NCBI GenBank assembly: GCA_903813345.2
Contig: CAIIXF020000010.1
Span: 6,625,169-6,689,168, forward strand
Source of the DNA: Owenia fusiformis
Taxonomy: Eukaryota > Annelida > Polychaeta > Sabellida > Oweniidae
DNA length: 64,000 nucleotides
Direction of reading: 5' to 3'
How positions within the stretch are numbered: position 1 is the first letter of the stretch; each line of letters opens with the position of its first letter. Shown here one piece after another: positions 15,210 to 27,200 of the stretch. Below the pieces are notes generated by a model. It was not told where the DNA came from and ran no database searches. It saw nothing but the letters and a program-made list of their open reading frames with translations. Made by a program: the position numbers and the translations under genes.

Positions 15210-15601
15210 AATTCTGGTAAATTACAATTTGTGTGACACATTCTGATTGAAAAGGCTTCATTCCTTTCCAAAGAATGTCGTTCAAGCTCCCTTGTAGATG
15301 TTTGAAGTCAAACTATTACGCAGGGGAATGTTACATATTCTCCACTATGTGATTTATAGCCTCCACTTGTGTAACACTATAAATTGCCACAACACGTCGA
15401 GTTTTTAAAATGTTAACAGGCAACTATTGACACATTAAACAGTTTCCAGATGACACATTCACACTCTACTCTACATAATTCCGTATTTCTTAGGTTTTTC
15501 TGATTTATTTCAGAAAATTGTTCAATTTCTAGAGCATGGATAGTTTAAGTGAGTTCTTATGATAAGGGCTGACAATTATTTGTCTTTCCTTGAATTTCTC
15601 A

Positions 15602-15780
15602 CTAACACTCACTGGGTGTTCATTTCGCCTGGGTGTTTATTTGAAAGCTCTCCGAATGAACACCCGTGGGCCTGAACACCCGTGGGCATTTATAAAGAGG
15701 GAAATATTTTCCCAAGGGGTGAGCGTTTATTAGAGGGACAAAATTGTTCAAGCAGTGGGTGTTTATTTCGAGAGATATCA
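15602..15780. repeat. Dispersed-repeat fragment rich in GGGTGTTTATT motifs
   Basis: GGGTGTTCATT, GGGTGTTTATT, GGGCATTTATA and GAGCGTTTATT recur in both orientations, with GAACACCCGTGGGC twice in a row. This is a short palindromic dispersed repeat. Family unknown. Confidence 0.45.
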
Positions 15781-15934
15781 AGAGTAAAATTGACACATTT
15801 GGAATGGAACTCGATAGTGATTCTGGAGACATGGTCACTCTGAAAATATTCCGATGATTAACTCATACAATACTGAAGATATCAATAGTATCAAATTATC
15901 AAAACTCATAAATGACCCAAACAATACGAGAGAT

Positions 15935-16637
15935 TAATACTCAGTTGTCGACTTTTTATACAAGGATCAGTTCAGTAATTAACTAATTCACGACTCAGTA
16001 GTCAATTCAACTCTTTGTATACTCAGTAGTCAACTTGCACAAAACTCAACAGTCAACCCATTCAATGATAATTTCATTATTCACGACTGAGTAGAAAACA
16101 TACGCTATACTCAGCAGTCAACTCATTCAATTCTCAATAGTCAATGCATTTAATACTCATGAACTTATGCATATATTATACCCAGCAGCCAATCCATTTA
16201 ATACCCCATTCTCCACAATTCTCAATAGCCAATTCATACAATACTTAGTAGCAATTTATACAATACTTAGTAGCAATTCATACAATACTTAGTAGCAATT
16301 TATACAATAGACAAGAGAATAGCTCATACAATACTCAGGGTGTGTACTCATTACAATAACTCATACAATACTCAGGGAGTCGACTCATTACAATAACTCA
16401 TGGAATACTCAGGGAGTCAACTCATAACAATAACTCATGCAATACTCAGGGTGTCAAGTTGACACCAACTAATTACAATAACTCATACTCAAACAATACT
16501 CAGGGAGTCAACTCATTACAATTACTCATACAATACTCAGGGTGTCAACTCATTACAATAACTCATACAATACTCAGGGAGTCAACTCATTACAATAACT
16601 CATACAATAATCAGGGAGTCAACTCATTACAATTAAG
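15935..16637. repeat. Degenerate tandem array (CAACTCAT / ACAATACTCAG theme)
   Basis: The left part is a loose repeat of ACTCAGTAGTCAA with ATTCATACAATAC. From about 16310 it sharpens into a roughly 37 bp unit containing AACTCATTACAATAACTCAT followed by ACAATACTCAGGGAGTC. The plus-strand frame at 16459-16707 is a by-product of the array. Confidence 0.8.
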
Positions 16638-17697
16638 GAACTTCATAATTGTAAGTCTCCTCAACCATTTAAGAAATAACATTCAAAAAGTAATTCTTCA
16701 GTTATAACAAAATATAATTATTTTTTATTAAAATAATTATTATTAAAAACGTACATTTAAATAATACTAATAATATGGACAGCGTGGTGTGCAATAAGAA
16801 TTTGAAATCTACTGGTCATAATAAATGCTGATCAGTTCTTGTATTTTCCAGTTCTGGGTTTATAAGCTCTAAAATTAATCTGGTCATTGACCTATGGACA
16901 TTTTGCATAGAACCTCAGACTTTATCCATTAAATAAGTTTGATAACTGTGCCAAACATTTTTCTAATTCCTAAGAAAAACACCTTAGGTGAAATTGCGTA
17001 AATCTAAGAATTGGATTAATCATTTGACCTCATTTGTTGAATTAATAACCTTGACATATTAGAAAAGAGAATCCAACAGTATTGATCATTGAATTGGATT
17101 TATTATTTGACCGCATTTAATTAATGAATAACCTTGAAATAAGAGAGGCAGAATCCAGTCGTATTGATCAAGCCTTATGCTGAACCACATTTAAAATACT
17201 GTCTGTAACCTATGCATAGTCTGAATTAGACTTATTAAATCCTATATGACAATAACACATGATTTGTAGTTACAAGATCCCTCAAGTGTATTCAACATGT
17301 TTCTGGATCTTTTCTTAGAGTATGAAAACATGACAACATACAGACATTATATTCTGTACAAATATACCAGAGAGCTTATTAGTACAATTATATATATACA
17401 AGTATTGATATTTTTCTGAATTCTACGACACTTCACTTCTTAAGATGAAAGACCGCTCACAAGGAGATATACTTATCTACACATGTCTTTGATCCAGTAA
17501 TATTGCACATTGCCCTGTTTGGCCTCAGTTTTTAAAGGAGTAACAAAGATTAAGAATGAGTTGAGAATATTAAAGTAGTACAGAAAAACTGCCACAATTT
17601 TACAATATTTTTGCTTTTCAGGATTATTTTGATTTTTCTGTTTCATAATATTTCGACTTCTATTTTTGAATCTGAATTTTAAAAAATAAAATTGGGA

Positions 17698-17767
17698 TTG
17701 CAAGTGAAATGCTGACATGCATTGTGAAATGCTGACATGCATTGTGAAATGCTGACATGCATTTCGA
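17698..17767. repeat. Short tandem repeat, 20 bp unit, 3 copies
   Basis: TGAAATGCTGACATGCATTG repeats three times in a row with essentially no change. Confidence 0.85.
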
Positions 17768-17829
17768 TTGGCTTCAACTTTTGACATTCTCTAGTCTTTG
17801 CTTTCACTTTATCCCTTACACATGTTAGA

Positions 17830-17993
17830 CAGTAAAACCTGTCTCTGGTGAACACCTGTCTCTAGTGGACACCCTTCCTCCACACATATACTCTACTGAC
17901 TTCTGTAGAAATTACCCTCTCTGCAGTGAACACCTACCAACACTGAACATTTTTTTCTGCAAAAAATGTTCAATATACACAGGTTTTACTGTA
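17830..17993. mobile_element. Short inverted-repeat transposon (pogo/Tigger-like ends)
   Basis: The ends CAGTAAAACCTG (17830-17841) and CAGGTTTTACTG (17980-17991) are perfect inverted repeats, and TA follows the right end. The inside repeats GTGAACACC/GTGGACACC. The same ends or theme recur at 20083-20258, 25766-25880 and 5422-7009, so this is a family. There is no coding capacity. Confidence 0.65.
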
Positions 17994-18106
17994 CATACTT
18001 TAAATACATGAATTTTGAATATCAATTATCATTGCATAATAATACTGTTTTTCAACATTGCGGAACAACATTGTTATAATATTGTTATTTTTTACAACAG
18101 CTAGTT

Positions 18107-18112
18107 TTTATT
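18107..18112 (-). terminator. Candidate poly(A) signal of VPS33B
   Basis: Read on the minus strand this is AATAAA, about 160 bases downstream of the VPS33B stop codon. The position fits a 3' UTR end, but the motif is common in AT-rich DNA. Confidence 0.35.
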
Positions 18113-18271
18113 TAACTTAATATCCAAGTATCCAAATGATTTAAGTTTGTGGTGTAATGCACTTGTTTTACATTAGTATTGTCAAATTCTGGTGATATGA
18201 CAATGGCATCAGTGATGGGGGGGATAGCACCTGTGGTATGATACCAGATATTGTAAATATGTGAGTTGTGT

Positions 18272-21200
18272 TTAGATAGATGGCGTTTCTGTTAGTAGTT
18301 CTATTAGTCTATTTCCACTCAGTATACCAGTTGTTGCTATTAGGAACTTGTATCCTGGAATCATCAAGATACATATAATAAATGAATCCTCTGTACCAAC
18401 CTATATATATCTTTCAGAAACGACTGTATTCTCTGTCAATCATGTGCCAATGGTGGATTTCCCACCATCTCAGCTGTCTTTGACCTTGAAGCCAGCCATG
18501 GAATCACAGATTAGGTGATTCCTGAAATTTGCATTCTTGATCAAAAGTTTCTCAAATGAATGAGCTACAAATTCATGGGGAAAGGGAGAATTTTCAACAG
18601 AATTGGCACATCACACTTGCATATGGGATTTAAGGTTAATTATAGATTTTTTAAAGAATTCCAAATTCTATGTTTGGGATTTAGTGGTATTTCTTGTGAA
18701 TTTGGGAGTCCACTAGGCTTTCTTATTCTTTTTTTCTAATAGTTACACAAATGGAAATATGTCCAGTAAATATTCTGTCCAATACAAGACATTTCACTTT
18801 TGTGATCTTTATACAAGATGTCACATTTAAAAAAAAAAATTTCAAAATTAATGAAAATTTTTTGAAACCTTTCTAATGTAATTTAACATGCAGATTTGAA
18901 ACATGATATCACGTTGACTGGATTTCAAATATTTATTAAATCAAGATTATTTCTATTTGCATCTAGTCTATTAACAGCTATTTATAATGAGCCCTAAAAT
19001 GGAGAAAAATATAAAAACAATACCTTTCATTTTTCCAAGGTATCTTAGTGCTGCAATCTCTGAGTAAGTACATCCACCAATGAAGTAAACACAGACCACT
19101 TTGGAAGAGGGGTCTAGAGAATGGATTGAACCACCTCCTTTACCTAAAGTGACAAGACAACAAAGTTGAATGAAATCATAGAAACAGATATGTTTTGGAA
19201 CAGGGGTCTAGAGAATGGATTGAACCACCTCCTTTACCTAAGGTGACAAGAAAACAAAGTTGAATGGAATCATAGAAACAGATATGGTTTTGGAACAGGG
19301 GTCTAGAGAGTGCATATTTTACCATGACAAGAGATATGTTTTATTTCTGAAATTATAAAATTCATTGTGCAGTGACTTATTAAACATATATGTGCTTTTA
19401 TCACAAGTCTACCTGATTTTAATTTGTCATCTTCAGTTTTCAATTATTTTAATAAAATAAAAAATTAAATATTTTATCTGGGAAAGGGAAACAGAAATAT
19501 AATCAATTCCCCCCTCTCTATAATACACCAGTAAAGTTTATGTAATCTATAAAAGGAATGTACCTTTAGCTGATTTTGCCCGGGAGCTTGAGAAGTTATA
19601 TTCTGAGCCTGGTAGAAGTTTGATTACATCTTCTATGTGAGACCAGCCATCTTTCTGGAGAACCTAGAATAAAATATAAAGGTAATGGCTAAAAATCACA
19701 CACATCTTTATAATCATTATTATAGATAGCAATACTTAGATACTATCAAGATAATGACTTTTACATCTAACATGAATCACTTATGGAAAGTAAATTGAAT
19801 TGTGTGGAACAAACTGAGTTGCCATGACAAAAGGTAATAACCAAAAATGTAAATTTGTTGATATTTTCATAGTGATACAAATAATTATGTTGAGTAATTC
19901 TGGGTACCTGTTCTACAAGGCGTGGTATAATTGGTGTGTATGCCCCACTATATACATAAGACATGTCGTTAGGGTTCTTCAGGTCCACTTCTTCAGCTGC
20001 TTTAGGTACCTATGGCAATTACAGAATAATGATACACGTACAACATAAACATAGTCTATGTGCAATAACAAACATTGAAATACAGTGTAATCAAAGTGGA
20101 ACACCTCTAGAAATGGAACATCTCTATTAGTGGAACACTTTTCCGAGTCCTTAGACCAACAGAATTGGTGTTAAAAGAACCTTTATAAGTGGAACACCTC
20201 CCAAGTGGAACACTTCTTAGGTACCAAAGGCGTTCCACTTAGACAGGTTTTATTACACATATTACTAATACACTTGATTCATCCTATGCTCTTTTATTAC
20301 CTAGGAATATTTACATGAACTTATTACTTTGTGAAAATAATATTTTGAGAAAAATTATTCAAAGATTCTGAGAAACATTATTCTGCGAAAAATGCATCTT
20401 GCATCAAGTCTCTGGACATACAAAAAAACAATGTGAAGATGCTAAAAATCATAAATAAGTCTGTTGAAATCGATTCATATCTGACTGTAACATTCTACCT
20501 GTCATCATGATCAAAGGATAAATATTAATATCAGGCCTCTTAGATTTTCATTCACATTGTTAGGGAGCAAAGAATGTGGTGAGTGAGGTCGGAACTGATG
20601 ATTGCGTGAGTGGAACTCAATGAGGCCTGAATATGGGTTTCCCATCTACCCATAATTACAGTAATGAATTTGGGGTTCAACTGAAACATAAAAGTACTTA
20701 CTAGATTGAGTTTTTTGCTTATTGCTTGGAATGAACTTTTCTTGGGAATGGTTGCTATTGATGCCATCTTTTGAAGATGCTTGGAACCAGGTGTTTGCGG
20801 GACATTTATCCGACTTTCTTGCTTCTCTGTCAGCAGGCCTAGTTTCTTCAGGTTGAAAAACGTCAGCATGAACTCAAACCCATGACTCTAAAATATAAGA
20901 AAAGAATATTGGTAAGAAATTATTCAAGTACATAACTAACCAGATCCCTCAAAGGCTTGGTTTCATGTCAGTTAAATTCTTAAATACTAGAATTTTTCAT
21001 TTGCTAAAAAGTTAAAAATGATTGAATGACTTCACTGAAATTCAATTATTTTTCTCTAATAACAATTTGTGTTTTATTAAAAAGGAAAGTGGGTGGAAAT
21101 ACAAAGCCTGAATTTTGTTTAACACCCCCCCCCCCCCCACTAATATCACTTATTATGAAATATTAATTTACTCAATTTCAATCAAAGAAAAGCAGCCATA

Positions 21201-24200
21201 AAATGTTAAGTAGCAAAATGTATTTAATTTATAGTTTCAATCTCTTGATTCATGACTTTCCAGTTAAAGAATATATTTACAATATATAGGGATAAAGTAC
21301 TTTTGGTTCCCATTAAGAACTAATCTACGTGTTTCAACAGAGATCAAAGGATAACAAAGATTAGCTGTAAACCTACAGACCTATTTCACCTACTTTATAT
21401 ATTGATTCAAATCACATTGAATACATATCACTCAAACATTCCTTCTGAAAATGATTACTTATTAGTAAAGGAGGGGCCGGGTCAAAGTATCACTCATACT
21501 CATACAGTTCTGTCATACAACATCTTATTATGCTATATACCCTCAACCATATTTAAAAAAATTAAATGTCAACTACAAATCAATAATGACTGTATTATTG
21601 AATTGTTTAAGTCAATTGGCAAAAATGGCCCCTTTACTTCAAAATGTTCTAACCACTATTGACAAGGCCCCTTATGGTATGAAATTTGACAAGACACACT
21701 ATGTAAATCATGTCTACATAAATAAAGATCTTAAAGATCATGAAACTTTCAAACTTTTCAGCACAAGTTAAATAAAGAACCCCTTGCAAATCAAACAAAG
21801 ACTTATAAGGTCATGTAAAAAGTACAGAAGGGCAACTTGTGAATATTCAAAAACAGGAAATGAAATTTGCTTAGTACTGTTGTATCAATATGAAAACACT
21901 AGGTCCAAACACTGAGTCTATAAAAGTAAAGCAGACAACAAGAATCAAACGTATATATATCAAGAAGCATAATATCAAGTCTCTCTTAAGCCAGGAATGG
22001 CTGGACATACAGCTTTTTAAAAAATATTTTTCACGTGTATATGTATGTGTGAGACTTTAATTGACTATTTTACTTACTAACTTACTTTTTATAAAAATGG
22101 TTCATCAAGGATTTTCATCTGGTTAATGATACAAAAGGTTTAATGGAGGAGGGATTACATTTGCAGAATCAACCCTGTGAAAATTAAATGAACAACCAGC
22201 AGAAGAAGATGAAGATTTAAACATACATTTTACCACAAGATGTTTCCACAACTAATAGGCTCAGGATTACATACATGTTAACAAAGTTTAATAACATTAC
22301 TAATAAAATATATCATTTCTAAATAAAATTGGTACTATTTCCTGCAGCTGTAAACTTTAAGGATTTTCACATTTTGAATGTGACAAAGATTTCAAAATGA
22401 GGATTAAAATGACTTTGCTGTTTTATTCCATGTCATGTATTTTTATCTGGTTAGTTCTTCGTTCATTCTTTAGGAATCAACCTGAGTACTCAAATGGATA
22501 TGTGTTCAAAAAGATAAACACTCATTCATATCCAAATCCATATACACAAACTAACAATAATCCACAAACAAAAGAAAGTGATATTCCATTTGGAAACTTC
22601 GGCTCTGAAGAGATCCATAAAAGACTACAAGCATGTCCAAAAGATATTCATACGGTTCCAAATATTGTCCATTTTGTATGGTTCGGAGAAGCTCAACTGA
22701 GGTTCCATCAGATGTTATCAATACTCAGTGCATACCAGAAATTGACGCCATGTGTGATACTTATCCATGGGGACGTGCTTCCCCATGGAGATTGGTGGGC
22801 ATACCTCAAAAGCAAGGTGCCAAATATGGTCCACGTTAAGAGAACACAACCAGAGTTGATATTTAATGTAAAGTTGGACAGGATAGAACACAAATCTGAC
22901 GTAGCCAGAATTGAAGCAATATTAGGTACATATGAATTAGGGCCACAGTCAATTGTCTATATAGATGTATGGTTAATATAGTCTTTTCCATATAGCTTTG
23001 GAATCTCATTTATGTCTCGTTTTTATTGAGATTTTAGGAGATCTGCATTTTTAATCATTAAAGACACATTTTTGAGGAAGGATGAATAATCAATTTACAA
23101 TATTAGTTACATTTTGTACACTGGTTTTGAAGAGATAATGATGTTCGAAAGAAAACTTGAAAATAATGTTCATTTTTTTTCTTCTTTATTCCTGTTTTAC
23201 GTATATACATACATGGACTGCCAAAAAACATTGTTGGCAGTTTGGGGAGTGACAAGGGGGGGGGGGTTTATTGGAAATTAATTCTGATTTTGAGACAACA
23301 GCGACACATTGACCTTGTCAGGTGCTGCTTTTCTTTGTAGGCACTTTTGAATAAAACAGTCAGTGTGACATATTTTCTTATTTCAATTCCATTGAGATCA
23401 CATTACAATGAGAACATTTCAACAAAAAGGTGGAGGGGGATCAAATATATACATACAGAATCCTCCATTTTGTATTCTCTATATTTTCAGAATATGGTGG
23501 CATATACCTCGATACAGATGTCATAGTCGTCAAGACATTTGACCCTCTGAGAAAGTACAACACAAGTATGAGCAAAGAGAACGACAAGCAGCTAGGAAGT
23601 GGAGTTATAGTTTCAACACCTAACAGTGAATTTATTAAACAATGGTACGAAAGCTACCAAAGTTTTGATAACACAAACTGGGCCTATCATTCAACTATGG
23701 TCCCTATGAGGCTATCTAAACTTCACCCAGAGTTGATTCACGTCGTTGGATATTTGATGCATTGGCCGAGTATCAGTCAACTGTACCTGATCTATAGAGC
23801 TGACATCACAGGGTGGAAGAGGAACTATTGTGTTCATCTATGGTACAGGGAGTATGATATTGAACATGATCCTCTCACTATCAGGAATTTGAAAACAACA
23901 TTTGGACAACTTGCTAGGAATGTTTATTATGGATCTCCCGATATCAAATAGGATTCAGCTTATTTACATAGGAATCCCCTGATATTACACAGGAGTCCCC
24001 TGATAAAACAAAGGAATTCTTTAATAGTAACATATATAGGATTCCCCTGTTATCACACACTACACCCCTTATGTTACATTATATGTAGTCCCCCTGACAT
24101 TATAGAAGAACCACATTATACTACATGGATCCACTGGAATGATACATGTATGAGCCCCAACCAGTCCAATATCAGATAGGAATCTCTTGCTATGACAAAG

Positions 24201-27200
24201 GAATCCCCTGATATCAGGTTGAAGTCCACTGATATTTATTACATTATAAAAACATTCCTAACCTGCAATAGTTGCGTCTTCAATGTCTTATAATTCTGGG
24301 AGGAAAGACCATCCTGTGTTAGTGACATCAAACATAGCAGTCGTAGCACCATTGTGACATTATACTGAAAGTAGTTATGCATTTATAAACTTATTTACAA
24401 ATATTGCAGGTATTTTTGGTAATCCATCATGCATGACATCTGTATTGTATTGTATTGTATTGTATTGCATTGTATTGTATTGTATTGTATTGCAGTGATC
24501 TCCCCAGGATTTTTATTCGGGTGGGTGCAAAATTCTCATATTCACAATTCAGACAAAAATTGGTCAAAATATGCCCATTTTTCATGATTTCTTCATTTTC
24601 AAGTGGGTGCAAATGGATTTTCAGATGGGTGCAGGCCTGTTTTCAAAATCTCAGGTGGGTGCTGCGCCCACTTGCTTTAATGCTGGGGAGACCACTGTAT
24701 TGTATTGTACTATTTTAAGGCCATAACATAGCCTTACTGTATGACATCTGTGGACCACCTGGCATGCATGGTTATTTAAAGTGTCATTCTGGCATAATTA
24801 TATTATTTCATGGGGAAAAAAGATGTTAGAACCAGTAATAGATTTAAGCAGCAATAAATTTAAAGCAAGGAGAGGTATAAGTACCCCAGAAATCTCTAAA
24901 TGTTTAGATGAACCTCTAGAACCTCTTAATATGGAGATAGGTCCATCTATGAATTATGGGATATTTCCCCTCTTTGTATTTGAAGTTAATAATTCTCAAA
25001 ACTGCTTTAATTACATATATGGAAATCAAATAAAACAAAAGAACACTTTTGAAGTTGCTTTACTTTCCTGTGAAACCATCAGTCAACTCTTTTATATCTT
25101 ACATTATTATTCTGGACATGACTTGAAAATACAATTAAAACTATCTCAGTTAAAGGGATATTCCTTACCAGACCATTTTCTCCTAATATGGTAGCCATAA
25201 CCATATATGTACTATCCATGTTTAGCAAAACTCAGAAAAATGTTTTGATATGGTCAATATTGATCACTAAAAAATGTAGTTCTCAATTTCAGGAGGCTGC
25301 CATCTTTTAAGATTTCATTCAGGAAGTGATGTCATCGACTCTCAACTTTGCATATAGCATTAGGTAAAGAGCTATTAAGAATTAAAAACCAGCTGAATAT
25401 TCTTTTTCACATTTGTCTATGATTTAATCCTTCTAAAAATCTCTTCTTTTATCATAATCTGACAAGCTCTGAAAATATTTTTGCATATAAAGTAAGGATT
25501 ATTTGATTTTGTGCTACTTTCCTATATTGTAATAGGCAGGGTTATGAAAATTGAGAGTTGATGACATCACTTCCTGAGTGAAATTTCAAAAGATGGCAGC
25601 TCACTGGAAATTAGCACTACATTTTTAAATGATCAATATTGACTATAGTAAAACATTTTCCCATGTTTTGCTAAATATGAACAGTATGTATATGATTATA
25701 GCTAATGTCAGAATAGAAATGGTCTGGTCAGGAATGTCCCTTTAACTACTTTCTATGATTTCAAAATCTGTGTCTAGTGAACTAGTCTCAGCAAATACTC
25801 CACTACTTTAGTGAACACCTACCTACAGTGAACACATCTTTTGGCTCGATAGGTGTTCACTGTACACAGGTTTTACTGTATACAATAATTATGGAATAAA
25901 AATTACATGACATTATTAATATTTCATATGAGGGCACCACTTACTTGTCTGTTTATACATTCCTCTAAATAATTGTAATTCTCCTTTCCTTCTACTCCCT
26001 CTAGGAGACCTGGAATAAGTTAAAGAAAAAAATTAATGTACAATGTAGTTATTATATTTTTACAAAGTTGTATGGAATGGCATTTTACTTCTGTAATACG
26101 ACGAGATGCCCAGGTAATTTTTTTTTAATTTTTTTATTTCAGAGAAGAAAACACATGTTAAAGCAATTCCAAAAAACAATGACAATACAGTTGGTAAACG
26201 CACATTTACAATACAGTATTGGTTACACATTAGTGTTTAAGAATTTTATACCTTTGCCAATTTTTTCTATTTAATGGAAAAATCATCTGTGTCATTTGTT
26301 TAAATTTTGCTTCCATGATTTTCCACTTATCACCTCTGCCAACTCATTTGTCCATAATAAGATATTCCTTCACAATACTTATGTTGGTTTTAGCTTAGAA
26401 TAATTGCACAAATAAACATACCTTTTAAAAATACATAGCATATTATTTAGGATGATTGTTTTTTCATTCATACTCTCAGGTCCTATCAATACGTTTTGTT
26501 TATTACATAGCAATTTTTGTGACAAATTATTTTTGTCCTACACTAGTGCAAAAATCAGGCCACTAAAACTATAAACTGGAAAATATTTACAATTCAAAAG
26601 GGGGTCTATAGGAAATATATCAAAATTCTTGAAAAACTGGCATCACTGAAACATTTAAATGTCAGTTGAAATAATCTAAATATTTTTTACAAGAATTCAG
26701 TTCACCTTTAGCTTTCTACATGGACAAAAGTGTAATTTATTTTTTAAACACACTTAACTTCATTCATATTTTCAATAAGAGTTGGTTTATTCTACTTAAC
26801 ATGAATATAACTTTTACAAAACATTTCAAACAAAGTTTTACTGACCAAAGTTTTAATAACGAGAAAAGGTTTCTTACATTTCATTTCGTTAATGAACACG
26901 ATTCTGATATTCGATAAATGTCAACCATGATGTGAAATGTTCAATTAAGTACATGAAATGTCAGTTGCATGATATCATTATCCTATACAGGTATGTACTA
27001 GAATAGTGAATCATATGCATTAGTACTTCATGAGTGTTACAGCAGAAAGCACAAATAGTATTTGTAATTGTAACACCATCATGTTTAGACTAGAGGTGAT
27101 ACTTATTCTATTAAGCTTCATTGAGGATTATAGTCTTGAAGGTAAAAAAGATAACATTTTTCCATTCAGAAAAACACAAGTGAGGCTAGTTGGTGGTGAT

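Noticed and set aside
22926-22981. Extension of glycosyltransferase exon 1 to the stop at 22981
   Set aside because: The frame past 22925 lacks the EYGGIYLDTD motif; splicing at 22925|gtacat to 23491 restores it exactly.
24781-25194. 137-codon plus-strand frame
   Set aside because: No family resemblance; its 3' part runs into the TTAA-flanked foldback element, and it lies in a VPS33B intron without splice support.
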